This document shows, piece after piece, positions 1-11,027 of a stretch of DNA of 64,000 bases. Location: assembly GCF_001632365.1 (NCBI RefSeq), contig NW_024468541.1, positions 269,811-333,810 on the forward strand. The letters run 5' to 3'. Under the pieces are notes generated by a model. That model saw only the letters and a list, made by a program, of their open reading frames with translations. It had not been told where the DNA came from and ran no database searches. Position 1 is the stretch's first letter. Each line of letters starts with the position of its first letter. A program made the position numbers and the translations under genes. The DNA comes from Laetiporus sulphureus 93-53 (taxonomy: Eukaryota; Basidiomycota; Agaricomycetes; Polyporales; Laetiporaceae).

Positions 1-700
1 GCGACGTCCTGTCATTTATTGAGTCAATAAAAACGATCTGATACAAGTTTATGCGCAGCGAAACAGGCCTTTTCCAAGTCATTTGACTCATTTCCCACTG
101 GCTTGACGGTAGAGGCAGAATTATTCGATTCAATTCTCACACCTATCCTGTAATGAGAGTCGGTACGGACGTTGGTCAGTACAGTGATGACATCTCTAGT
201 GCAATATTGGTTGCGTGTTGTGACACTCGCGACCATGATAGGCAACATGCATGCACAAGACAGTGGTATCGACTGGGACAGACAATTTAGCAGACCGTAG
301 ATTCCAAAGTGCGAACGCTACCGTACATGCAGCACATGGCGCTCCTTACCCTAGAGAGCCTGTGTACATTTTCTCACAGCCACTCACTAGCTTGGGATCA
401 TCGACGATGGTGAGCAGACTGTTTGGAATAATCAGCGGAAATTACTATATATTTGAAAAAGTGAGGCGGGAATTGACTTTGGCGGTGGCGTGGAGGCCGG
501 CCCGGGAGTGTTCCCCTTCGAACAAGGCGATAGCACTTTATGGAGCTGTCAGTCACCGATCAGGTCCGTCGACGTTCGTTCTGCTTTTCATCCTCGCCAA
601 CGACGCCGACGGATCGGGGACGACGTGGGCAGCTTCTGTGTCGGTGATTGCAAGAGCCACTTCGTATAAGCAGCGCACTGCACCTCCGCCACCGCACATC
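1..700. other. no gene recognised
   Basis: I see no supported coding sequence here; open frames are short and unlike known proteins. A TATA-like TATAAG at 665-670 lies about 30 bases before the start of the next gene and is probably part of its promoter. Confidence 0.5.
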
Positions 701-1435
701 ATGTCGCAGCCACAGCCAGGATTCAATGGACGGCATCCTCTGTGAGCGGTTTACACAGAGTCTCGCATGAGCTGCTGGCACTGACGATGCCATTTTCCAC
801 GAACATTAACCTCTCGTGCTCAGTGCGGTTGTCTTTCTTCTGCACATCGCGCTCGAAGCCCCGCTTGCGGTGCAGGGCCTGTGGAATCCCGCGTCCCTGC
901 CGTTCCTTCAGATGACGAATACCACGCTCGTGGTGATCAAGGCACGTCTCCGTCTCATGACCGGGATGCCGCATAATTCTGATTGGAGGTGAACCCCAAC
1001 AGCTGTACTCTGCACTTGCGGCGGGCCTCTGCATCGCGTCTCTGCTCGTGTTCGCTCTACCTGGTGGGCCTTCCATCTCTCTACTATCTTTGCATATTCG
1101 CTCATGACGGCCTCTCGCAGAGTTCCTCCCAGGGAAACGCGCGCTGGGCATGGGGCTCTGCTTCTACCACGTCTCATGCTCCACCATCCTCTTCAACGCG
1201 CCACGCTTTATCCCATACTCCTTCGGGGCCTTTGCGGAGTCGTATGTTCATTCCTACTGAGCCTTTCTGTGAGCGAAGGCGAAGGCACGTGCTGATAGGC
1301 CCCGTCTGTAGGTATCGCGCCACTCCCGAAGTCGTCTGGGGCACGCTGCACGGCATCGTCGGCCTCACGATGGCGTTCTGGTGGCAGGCGACCGTGGCCA
1401 TGACCAGTGCGCTTGCGCGGCAAAAGACGCAATGA
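701..1435 (+). CDS. small four-helix membrane protein, unknown function
   Basis: I do not recognise the family. The model has five exons: 701-741, 824-941, 1003-1063, 1121-1241 and 1312-1435. They join in frame to 154 aa. Hydrophobic segments are seen around AVVFLLHIALEAPLAV (residues 15-30), LYSALAAGLCIASLLVFALP (54-73), ALGMGLCFYHVSCSTILF (81-98) and a C-terminal segment containing GIVGLTMAFWWQATVAM, so four membrane spans are likely. Polar loops are short and the C terminus is basic. The second intron (942-1002) begins with GC rather than GT; with that donor both flanking exons are in phase 0. The start at 701 follows a TATA-like element and a C-rich leader. Opposite-strand frames over this region are shadows. 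Role unknown; membrane location is inferred from composition. Confidence 0.65.
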
Positions 1436-1840
1436 GCCACTGCTTGTGATGTATTGTAAGATCCACGGGATCTCTTGCTCAATTTGAATACCCTGTCATG
1501 CTCCGAAGCTATCGATTGTGCATATGCCATTGCAATCATTTCATATTTTACCATTATACCAGAAAGTAAGCAAAGACTGGCGTGTCTGAGACAGTATACA
1601 GCAGGATGGTGATTGGAATGAGGGCGAAAGGGCGAAAAGGCGAGAGCGAGTACAGAGCAGCGACATGCGTACAATGGAGAGCGGAGACCCCCTGAAGGAT
1701 AGTGGAAGGGATAGGTGCAGAACGATGGGTGGATCAGATGTGAGTGTGATACTTTGTAGCAATCCGTGAGGGGGCAGAAATGGAAAACACGAGATGAAGA
1801 CCGGGAGGCGGGAAATGATGAAAGAGAGCTCGGATCGATG
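1436..1840. other. intergenic, convergent gene ends
   Basis: Tail-to-tail interval between the membrane-protein gene and YRA1. It holds purine-rich stretches (1600-1700) but I see no gene or repeat. Confidence 0.6.
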
Positions 1841-2773
1841 TTATGTTTCCGCCCTCGCTCGGTACTCCTCCATCTCCTGATCGAGCTGCGCGACGGTCTT
1901 CTTGATGCGCCTCGGGCCCTTCTTCTGACGCACGCGTGCCTTGATGTTCATTGCGACAGGCCGGTTCGCAGCTGGCCGGGCTGGTAATTTTCTTTGTTGT
2001 CTGTAACATGGTGAGCGAGCCGTCTGGAGGACAAAGGGAAGGAAGGAGCGCATACGCGGGTTGTTTTACTGCGTACGCGGGTTGTTTCACTGCATACGCG
2101 GGTTGTTTTACTGCATACGCGGGTTGTTTCACTACAACTCCTGCTGGTGGGAAGGGCCTCGCTGCTTGCACATGCACTTGCGGTGGTAATGCCAGGCTGA
2201 GGCGTTCGAGAAGCGATGGAGGCTTTGACGGCTGTGGGACGTCATCGTCGTCCCTAATAATTTCGATCTTGATCGGACGACCTGCATACGGAGCTCAGCG
2301 ACCCAGCGCCACCACAAAGACTAAAACCACCTACGCCCGTCGACGATCTTTTGGTGGTACTTGGCACGCGCAATTGCCGCGTCGGATGAGCGCTTGAACG
2401 TGACGACGGCCATGCCCTTCGAGTGTCCCTGCGAGTTGTACACGATGAACGTGTCTCTGACCGGGCCCACCGTCTTCGTGAAGAGCATCTGCGGGCCCGC
2501 GTCAGCACCTTCCCATCCTCGCGGCCTCACGGCTCACGACCCACAAAGCGCGACACGCACCTCAACTTCGCTGTCCCCCACGTCCGGCGGTAGGTTGCTC
2601 AGCAGGATCTTGCTGCCCTTCTCGGGAGGCGGAGCGGGGCGCTTCCCTGGCCCTCCCACTATACCGGGAACAGGCGCCGTGCGCCATGCGGGAGGCGCAT
2701 GTCCTGCCTTGTTTCCGAGCATTTGGCTCTTTGCGTTGTGATACGAGTGTAGGCGAGCAGAGTGGACCTGCAT
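1841..2773 (-). CDS. YRA1: mRNA export adaptor, ALY/REF family RNA-binding protein
   Basis: ALY/REF proteins bind spliced mRNA in the nucleus and hand it to the Mex67 export receptor as part of TREX. Exons on the minus strand are 2561-2773, 2335-2488, 2056-2281 and 1841-2000, giving about 250 aa. One RRM is clear: RNP2-like ILLSNLPPDV followed by LFTKTVGPVRDTFIVYNSQG and the RNP1-like region GHSKGMAVVTFKRSSDAA. The basic C terminus (MNIKARVRQKKGPRRIKK) fits the family's second RNA/Mex67-binding region. The N-terminal conserved motif of the family is not obvious, so an extra upstream exon is possible and the start at 2773 is uncertain. An unusual stretch of four heptapeptides (KQPAYAV) encoded by a 21 bp tandem repeat lies between the RRM and the C terminus, and each unit carries a possible splice donor. 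Confidence 0.85.
2050..2133 (-). repeat. four-copy 21 bp tandem repeat with embedded splice donors
   Basis: Units occupy 2050-2070, 2071-2091, 2092-2112 and 2113-2133 and differ at only one or two bases. Read on the minus strand each encodes KQPAYAV and each contains GTATGC or GTACGC in the same phase. Using the donor in the last copy gives a 55 bp intron (2001-2055) that restores the frame into the conserved YRA1 C terminus. Confidence 0.9.
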
Positions 2774-3614
2774 GGCTGGAAGTTGGAGAGAAGAGAGATG
2801 GAGGCGGATGGCAGGCTGTGTGTGTCTGAGACAACACTGCTCGTTTGCTCGAGTTGTAAGCGCCCAGGTGTAGAAGAGATGCACGTGACAGGATCTGCAG
2901 ACGGGCGCTTAGAGGTCTGGATATCCACGCTGGTGGTCTTCCTCTTCGTAGTCAATCAATAACGATTGACCACTCCATTAGTCTTTCTTCCAGCTCCGTG
3001 GGTATATTGCATATGCATGCCGTGTTCTCCCAGTGGTATTCATTACGGGAAGATAGGAATGAGGCGATTAAAGCAAGAACGTGGCTTCCAAATTCGAAGT
3101 TGAAGCCAATCACTCGCTGCTGTCTGTGACCCATGATCGTTCTGTTTTCTGCCGAAGGCTCCGCGCGGCCGCGTGTGATGCGAAGAGGAAGCACGAAAAT
3201 TTTGTGGATGTCGCGTGAAGATCGTCGGTTACAGGAGCAAGCACTCGTATAGAGCAGGATGGCCATTCTGCGACGAGAAGGGTGAATGGGAGCAATTATT
3301 ACCTTCAATATGCCGAGCTCGAAGCTATAACCTCTGGTGCCGCTGCCCATTGTCCGCCGCCACTCTGCCCATTCGCAGATGTCATCAGCTGGAAGCGGTC
3401 CGAGACCCGCAGTCACAGACAAGCTCTGGGCACTCGCACACTCCACCGCTCATCGGAGTTACGAGCAAGCGGACGGGATTCATGATGTGTTCTCGTCATT
3501 ATTTACTATGCCCGCAGATCGACCCTGGCTCAGGACTTTTTTTGCGTTTGGATATAAGCCCCGCCCCTCCTCCTCAGCACAAGCACCCGTCTCTTCGCCC
3601 CTAGCTCTCCCGCA
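2774..3614. other. divergent intergenic promoter region
   Basis: Head-to-head interval between YRA1 and the MFS gene. TATAAG occurs near 3551, and a pyrimidine-rich leader (about 3555-3612) precedes the MFS start. Open frames here are not recognisable proteins. Confidence 0.6.
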
Positions 3615-5918
3615 ATGTCAACCCCGGAGGTCGCTTCCAGGAAACCATCACGAGCCTCTTCCGAAAGCCTCAGCGGCGCCGAGCGGCGGGCAGAGATCTT
3701 GCGTGCGCTCCATGCGGAAAACGACGCCATCAGACGCGCGAGCGTCCTGCACGAGTCCGCACTCGACGTCGATCCGAGCGCGTCCTACACCTCGCTCGAG
3801 CTCTCTCCCGCGCCCGAGCGCATCCGCCGCCGCTCTGAGCTTGCACGAACGCGCTCGTTCTCGTCCGGCTCCGGTGGCGCCGCGGGTGAAGCGATCGAGC
3901 TCGCAGTGCTTCCGTCCATCCAAGAGCACAAGCCCAACAAGGAGAGCGTGCACGTCACGGGCGTGTCGACTGGTATTGGGAGAGGCAGCCATGCGTCCAT
4001 CCCGAAGGCGGGCGATCTGGAGCTCGCGCCGTCCCCGTATGCGGGATCCCTGCAGTATACGGATGCGGACTCGACGACGCCCGTGGTGACTCCTGCGCAG
4101 CAGGCTGCGTTCAAGCGGAACGCGAACATTCAGTTTGCCGCACTGTGCTATTCATTCTTTTTGGAGGGCTGGAACGACGGCTCGACGGGCCCGCTCTTGC
4201 CGCGGATTGAGCGCTACTATCATGTAAGCGATCCTTCTGTCTCCGTGATTAGAGCTGCAGCTGATGAGAGGGGTGGTAGATTGGCTTCGCGATTGTGTCG
4301 TTGCTTTTCGTGACCAACTGCATCGTAAGTAAGGGTATATGCATACGTCTGTCCGTGGTTGACACGTCCATGCAGGGTTTCCTCAGTGGCGCAGTGCTGA
4401 ATGTCCACCTGGATCAGAAGCTCGGTTTGGGCAAGGTATTTGCCATATGCCTTTTCTCGCGCATATCCTCTGACAACTCTCTCTATAGACTCTGGTGCTA
4501 GGTTCGTCTGATTCATATTCCGTTATTGGGGCCCATCACTGACGCATTGCGCAGGTGCCTTCGTCCAACTCATCGGATACGCGATGATGGCGCCGGGCGG
4601 GCCCTTCCCTGTCATGTGCATTGCGTTCATTTTCACCGGATTCGGCATTTCGCTCCAGAACGCCCAAGCAAATGGGTACGTTGGCGGCCTCAAGGAGAAC
4701 GCTCGAGTCAAGTTTGGCTTCTTACACGCGTCATATGGTGCGTGGTCGGTCCACAAAAGTCAGAGGTGGTGTATGCTCAGACGGCGAAATGTCGGATGCA
4801 GGCCTCGGCGCACTTGTGTCTCCGCTTGTCGCGACACAGTTCTCAACGGCCCAGCACTGGTCGTTCCACTATCTGATCTCGGCGGGCATTGCTGTCACCA
4901 ACTTCATCGCTCTCCTTGTCGTCTTCCGACTCAAGAATTATGATGGTACGTCTGATGCTCATTCCTCATTGGTGTTGGACTTTGATCGCTGACGACTCGC
5001 CACGCTGAACAGCGGTCATGGCCGAGACGGGACAGGCAGCGGACGAGCCGGGCCAGAGCGAGAACCTCTATCACCAGATTATGCGGCTCAAGGAGGTGCA
5101 CTATCTGGCGATCTTCTCGCTGATTTACGTTGGAGTGGAGGTGTCAATTGGAGGTGGGCCGAATCCTTCCTCTTTGACGGAGTTGCAGGCACTGATGGGG
5201 AGTCGTTAGGCTGGATTGTCACGTTCATTGAGGACGAACGTCACGGAAACGCGAGTGCTGGGTATATCTCATCTGGATTCTTTGGTGGTATGTCGCTCGT
5301 ATCAGACCGCGTTACACAGATTGAATTGATGTTTCAGGACTGATGCTCGGGAGGCTCACCCTTATGTGGCTCAATCGTAAGGTAATTACGCTGTGACGAA
5401 CCATCTCCGAGGCTCATACTCACGTTGAGCTACTCAGCTCGGAGAAAAATGGGTCATCATTTACTACTCGCTCGTTGTCATCGGGTATGCCTTATCCGCC
5501 CGCTGCCTGACCCAGACTAACAACATCATCCATATCAGCCTGGAAATCACCGTCTGGGTGGTCCCGTCGCTCGTCGAAAATGCCGTTGCCGTCGCCTTCG
5601 TCGGCCTGCTCATGGGTCCCATCTACCCTATCCTGATGAACCACTCCACTTCCATACTCCCAAAGTTCCTGCTCACGGGCTGTTTGGGTTACATTAGCGG
5701 TGTTGGGCAGGCAGGCTCGGCGGTATTGCCGTTCGTCACGGGTCTGCTCTCCTCGAAGTTTGGGATTGCGTCGTTGCAGCCTTTGTGAGTCATTCCATGA
5801 TTTATACGAGTGGAGGTTGGGAGTACTGACTGGTGATGGCTTTGGCAGCATTGTGTCGATGATGTCAACTATGATTCTCATTTGGGCGGTCGTCCCGAAG
5901 GTCCGTCGGATAGAGTGA
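3615..5918 (+). CDS. major facilitator superfamily transporter
   Basis: Twelve exons: 3615-4223, 4280-4324, 4376-4435, 4489-4501, 4555-4737, 4802-4945, 5013-5153, 5210-5287, 5338-5381, 5438-5484, 5539-5784 and 5849-5918. They sum to 559 aa. A long, Ser/Arg-rich cytosolic N terminus (about 175 residues) precedes the membrane domain, which begins near NIQFAALCYSFFLEGWNDGS. Typical MFS helices follow, for example GPFPVMCIAFIFTGFGISLQ and VWVVPSLVENAVAVAFVGLL. The arrangement resembles fungal transporters related to bacterial fucose/galactose permeases and the Bsc6 type, so a sugar or small polar solute is the likely cargo, but the substrate cannot be read from sequence. Exon 4 is only 13 nt. The gene precedes a PFK-2-like gene on the same strand with about 300 bp between them. 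Confidence 0.88.
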
Positions 5919-6224
5919 AAAGTGTGGCCCACCTGCCGCCTTCATCCTTTTGGGTCTTTTGTTCTGGTTCCTTCTTATTAGATTGTGTGTTTGGTTGCAT
6001 ATCTCGTCCCTGTTTTTAGAGCATGTTTGTAGAGCAGAATGTACGTTAGAGCTTGTAGTATGGTTTGTCCGTTGTCATTGTACGAAATTGATCTTTGTGA
6101 TGGTAGAAGTTTCGGTGGCCAGTGGCGCTCAGATCAGTGTTTGCCTGATAAGATTAGATCGTGCTTATCAGCGAAGTTGGGAAGCATGCGGCGCGTGTCT
6201 TAGCCCTGCTTTCCTCGCTTCATC
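5919..6224. other. short intergenic spacer
   Basis: About 300 bases between the MFS and PFK-2-like genes. It includes T-rich 3' end sequence of the former; nothing else recognised. Confidence 0.6.
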
Positions 6225-8152
6225 ATGGTCGCACCACTGTATACAACGGACTCTGGCCTGCTCTTTCATGCTGGAAAGATTCTGGTTTTGACAGTTGGCC
6301 TTCCTGCGAGAGGGAAGACGCACATCTCCCGAGCACTGGAACGATACCTACGCTGGACAGGTGTAAAGACTCAAGTTACCTCGCTGGGTGACTACCGCCG
6401 GAAGGTCCTCGGCGGGGCGCAGAATTTGCCTCCGGACTATTTCATGCTAGGTAGGTTGTTTATTTTGGATTTGATAGGGTTTCTGGTCCGACTGATCGTG
6501 CGACGATGAGTAGGCGAGAAGAGCCCGGAGACGGTGGCTCTTCGCCAGAAGATCTCGGACGGATGCGAAGAGCTGATTTGGGAGTTCTTCAACGCTCAAG
6601 GGCAGGTGATCATTTATGATGCGAATAATGGGACCAGAGAGCGCCGCCAGGCTATTGCGGACAAGTTCACGAACGCCGGGATACACGTTATCATGCTAGG
6701 TGTGCCGAAGCCTTCATCTGCAGTTGCTGTGGCTTGCTCAGCCGTGTTCAGAGTCGTTGTGCGATGATAACGAGATCATCATGTCGAACATAAGGAGCGT
6801 CAAAATCTCCTCTCCAGACGTGAGTGGAGTAATCCCGTACCTCTGATGCCCGATTAAATATTGGTTCAAGTATCGAGGATGGGATCCAGAGAAGGCCGTG
6901 GAAGATTACCTACGACGCATCAAGGACCATGAAGTACACTATGAGCCCGTTGAGGAGACAACATATCCGTTCATCCGCATCAAGAACGTACGTGATGTGC
7001 TCGTGTGAGCTCGATTCTATTGATAACTTGGGATCGCTGCAGGTTGGGGAACATATCATGATCAATGTGTGTCCCTCCTTAGAGTGGGTAGCGTATCGAT
7101 TCTCATGATGTCAGCACAGAACGTCCGTGGCTATCTGCAAGTGAGTGCCGTATTTGACATTTTATCGCCGCTTACTAAACAATTTGGATGAACAGTCAAG
7201 AATAGTCTTCTTCCTAATGAACATCCACAACCGATTCAGGACAATCTACTTCGCTCGCGTACGGTACCTTCTGCCTAGTACTTTGTGACCCAGCTGATCC
7301 TACCATGCACAGTCTGGACAATCTTTGATTGAACACTCTTACAAGGCCGATTCGGACCTCTCTCCTGCTGGTTGGGAGTATGCCGAACGTCTGAAGGAGT
7401 TTGTGCTGGAGCGACGCGCCAAATCTCTCGAAGCAAGAGGCATTGACCCGACGACACGCAGGCTCGTTGTGCGTCAAGCGGTCTACTCCACCCTGTCACA
7501 CTTGCTCACAAACGTGATAGATCTGGACGTCCGCACGCAGACGATCCCACCACTCTGCATGGCCGTTCTTGACTACAGGCCCCAATGACCCATCACCGCC
7601 AGCCAGGGTCAAGGTAATTGAGCGGCCGCAGATGTCTGAGATTAACCCAGGTGTGTGGGACGGTTTGAGCCCTGACGAGGTCCGGAAGTACTATCCCGAC
7701 GAGTGGGAGCGCTTCGTCAGGGATCCCTACGCATATAGGGCACCAAGAGCCGAGAGCTACCATGATCTCTGCGGTGAGTCCCGTCTAGCCAACAGCATCT
7801 TTCCCTGCGCTGACGGCATCGTACAGTCCGCTTGGAGCCGACGCTCATCGAGCTGGAGCGTCAAAGGGAGGATCTGCTCATCATCGGGCACGCGTCCGTC
7901 ATCCGATGCATCCTGGCGTACCTCATCGGCCTGCCTGCGTCAGAGATTCCAGCGATTGAGGTGGCCCGGGGAGACTTGCTTGAGGTCGTGCCCACCTCGT
8001 ACGGTGTGTACAGTCAGGCGTATCATTTCTGGGACGGGCCTGGGCGCAGCGGCGATACGAACGGCATGGGCACTGACGAGCAGAACTTCTACGAGAACTA
8101 CGCCGAGGACACGAAGGGCAAGAGGAGACCGGATATCGCGCAGACTGCATAG
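6225..8152 (+). CDS. 6-phosphofructo-2-kinase / fructose-2,6-bisphosphatase-like protein, phosphatase site altered
   Basis: PFK-2 makes fructose 2,6-bisphosphate, the activator of glycolysis. Ten exons: 6225-6450, 6514-6699, 6752-6819, 6871-6987, 7043-7066, 7120-7140, 7196-7258, 7313-7468, 7521-7773 and 7827-8152, giving 479 aa. The kinase half has the Walker A motif GLPARGKTHIS (about residues 26-36) and the family block CDDNEIIMSNIRSVKISSP. The C-terminal half is a histidine-phosphatase domain: WTSARR, EINPGVWDGLSPDE and GHASVIRCILAYLIGLP are all recognisable. At the phosphatase active site, spliced exons read YFARSGQS where bifunctional enzymes have RHGES, so the phospho-accepting His is Ser. 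A His-to-Ser change is known in yeast Pfk26. I infer a kinase with little or no phosphatase activity. Exon 6 is 21 nt. Confidence 0.88.
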
Positions 8153-8211
8153 GGAACCAGAAGCAACATTGTATTTGTATCTCTTTTTGGGGGAAGTATC
8201 ATACCAGTTGA

Positions 8212-10676
8212 TCACACAGACACCGACTTCACGCTCGTAATGACATCGCCTTTCTCATCTTTCCTCTCGTACCCGTCCTCAACCTCCAGGTTGTCATCTA
8301 CAGCGGTCTCGGCGGATATATCCACTTCCTTGAAGTGTTTGTTTGAGCCACGTGCAGGGAAGACTAGGTTGAGCGACCAGTAGACTACCGCTGAGACGCC
8401 AAGGCCGGTAAAGAAGGACATGTCATAGATCTGTGTGGCCGGCAGTGGAACATAGCGTCCAGCTGCGAAAAAAAAATGTGGATTACGTGAACGAGGTGCC
8501 GGATTCCAGCGATCATAGAACGACGAACTGGCACCAGCGAAGCCGACGACATTGATCAATATTCCTGCGACGTATGCCGCGTAAGCTCTGCGTTATAGGG
8601 ATCAGGATCATTATTGCAACTTGGAGGAAACCAGGATGCTCACCTGAAGTTGAATCCGAATGTATAGAAGTACCAGCCGTCCTTCTCGACATGGTACAAG
8701 TCGCGGACGCGATAGTGGCCCTTGCGAATGACATAGTAGTCCATGATCTGCATCGCGAGCATCAGAAAGGCTGTGTATCCGAGAACGACTCGCTGACCAT
8801 GACGCCCGCAATCGAGCTCAGAAAGACCGAATATGCCGAGAGATAGGTTGTGAACTGATTGCTATCCTTGAGAAGATTCCATGGGCACATGCATAGTCCC
8901 ACAATAGCCGCGATATAGCCGCCCCGTCGGATGTTCTGCAAGGTTGGATGAGTGTATGGGTGGGAACGATAGGAGGAATGAATGCGCACGATGAAACGAG
9001 GAAACAATGCTGTGAGGTCACATCCAGCGCTGATCGAGTTTGCTGAGATATTGGTACTGGGATTGCATGTCAGTGTTGGATATGATACCAGGTATTGAGG
9101 CATGCATACCCAAGCTATGATATGAGGTGAGCCTCAGCTTCAATTCTTTATGTATCTCGCGAAGAATCTCCCCTTACCTGAGCAATAATGAACGCAGCAG
9201 CGATGAACCAGACCTGCAGACAGCAGCGTAAAAGTATTCATATCCGCAGATTGTCCACGATACGTACCCCAAACCTCGTGGCATGTGATGGATCATTGTC
9301 TAAAAACCTCCCCAAGAGGGTAATCGGGGACCATATCGTCTCGCCGAACAACTTCTCTGACGAGGAGCTAACAATTATTCCAAGGAAGCTGACGATGGAA
9401 AACGTAATCGGAACTGAGAAGAGCTGCGGAAGCAGGGCGTCTGATGGCTTCCTCGACCGTGATGCAAAGTCCGGTGCATTGCTGAGGAGATAAGGGTGAG
9501 TGCACATGCGATTGCGATGAGAGGAGGAGGAAACAAGACCGACGTAACGAGGGTAGCCATGTTGCTGATGCACGACATGAGGCTCTTCACCATGGCCCAT
9601 CCTAAGGCTGAGCCATGGATTGTAGCAGGCTGATGGACGATGGGTCCTACGCCGTGCGCTTTCACAATGCACCAAATGAAGAACGTAATGCCAGCAGTTG
9701 GGGCTACGATGGCCTTTACCGTAAACAAGTGCCGACTAGAAAACAAGGTCTGTGAGCTCATACTTCGTCTTGCCCTCTGCTGTTATGCCACATTACATTT
9801 TGTGGATTGGAAACCATATAGCTGGCAATGAAATGAGCCAGAAAAGGAAGAAACACATGAAGTCCCTAGTGTTGGTGCCAGAGGATGCGGGCATGGAGTT
9901 CGCTTCACACGGTTTTTAGCACTGATTCATCGTGCGATAAGTATACTCACGAATATTGTTAACATTTGGCCACATGGCCCGCAACATGACTAACACGCAG
10001 GTGCCTCCAATGCTGGCTTGTACACCATACCACACGCTGTTCATCACAAGGAGTGAACCCTAATCGCAATCACGATGCAAAACGAAGCTGACTCACCATG
10101 CCATAGCCGCCCTGTTGAAAACACACCACAGGCTTCCCCACAGTCCAAAGCTGGCACGAGCCACAACGGGGAATGTGATGTGGAACTTGGCGCCTGGCCG
10201 CGCATTTAGGACAATGAACGGAGCGACGACTCCATAGCCTATCCAGACGCAGATCCAGGCTTGCCACCAAGACAGGCCCAGCTCTATCATAGAAGATGCG
10301 ATGTCCCAACTGCGACGGGCGATCAGCGGGAGTAACACAAATACACGTGACAGAACTGACGTGTTGATATTGAAACTATCAGCGATCCAGCTGTATAGTA
10401 CCGCTGTCAGATTCTAAACAACAGTACACACGCGATTACCAGAATGGAGCGACACATACAAGGCAACAAAGTTCCAAGTGCCCCACATCTGCTTGTCTTT
10501 TGGTACAGGATAGAGATCATCGTTCTGCGGGGAGAGACAGTTAGATCTTGAGTCACACAAGGTCCGTTATGCGTGCTTACCTGCAAGAACGACTCCTTAT
10601 ACGTCAAACCCTCCTCATGCTGCACTTCCAGCTTGCGCAGCCATGCTCTTCGTGAAATCCTTGTGGTCATGGACAT
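8212..10676 (-). CDS. NCS1-family nucleobase/allantoin permease
   Basis: NCS1 proteins import uracil, allantoin, cytosine or related compounds through the plasma membrane with protons or sodium. Fifteen exons (minus strand, 5' to 3'): 10581-10676, 10460-10524, 10371-10403, 10097-10309, 9951-10036, 9797-9902, 9544-9735, 9268-9481, 9178-9213, 9110-9114, 8990-9056, 8798-8935, 8644-8747, 8529-8587 and 8212-8462. They sum exactly to 554 aa. Family hallmarks include NDDLYPVPKDKQMWGTWNF near the N terminus, SWWQAWICVWIGYG, the KIRHLFTVKA block, FLGIIVSSSSE, the LGTNISANSISAG block and IRRGGYIAAIVGLC. About twelve membrane segments are apparent, with a charged C-terminal tail. Exon 10 is only 5 nt. 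The substrate cannot be assigned, but the plant/fungal uracil-allantoin subfamily fits best. Confidence 0.9.
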
Positions 10677-11027
10677 GGTTGTAGGAGATCTCTGGTAACC
10701 CTGCAACGCGACAGCACGCGAAGATATAGTATTTCATTCCGCCTTCCATCCGTCAGTCTTCAGTGGAATAGCTCCGCTAGCACCAGCTCATCGAAGAGAT
10801 AGAAGCTCAAACGTGACTTGAAGGAGATATGCCAGCGTCAAAGCTCGCCTGCGATCGCTTATTCGACGATGTGATGCCACTTTGAATAGCGGTAGCGACG
10901 CTGATACCGATAAGCTTGATAACGCAGCGTAGCCCTCTTTGTCGTGCTGAAGGTAGAAATACACATCATTGCCATCCAGAATACACATACTATACATGGA
11001 GTGATGCCAATATCCAGGTCATGAATG
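10677..11027. other. intergenic between two minus-strand genes
   Basis: Contains the 3' end of GID9 and the promoter of the permease gene. No gene or repeat recognised. Confidence 0.6.

Noticed and set aside
723..1177. Minus-strand open frames over the first membrane-protein gene
   Set aside because: They are the complement of exons that splice in frame on the plus strand into a hydrophobic protein; the minus frames match nothing.
2659..2955. Alternative N-terminal exon for YRA1 (MTTKRKTTSVDIQ...)
   Set aside because: No convincing splice join and no match to the family's N-terminal motif; kept the start at 2773.
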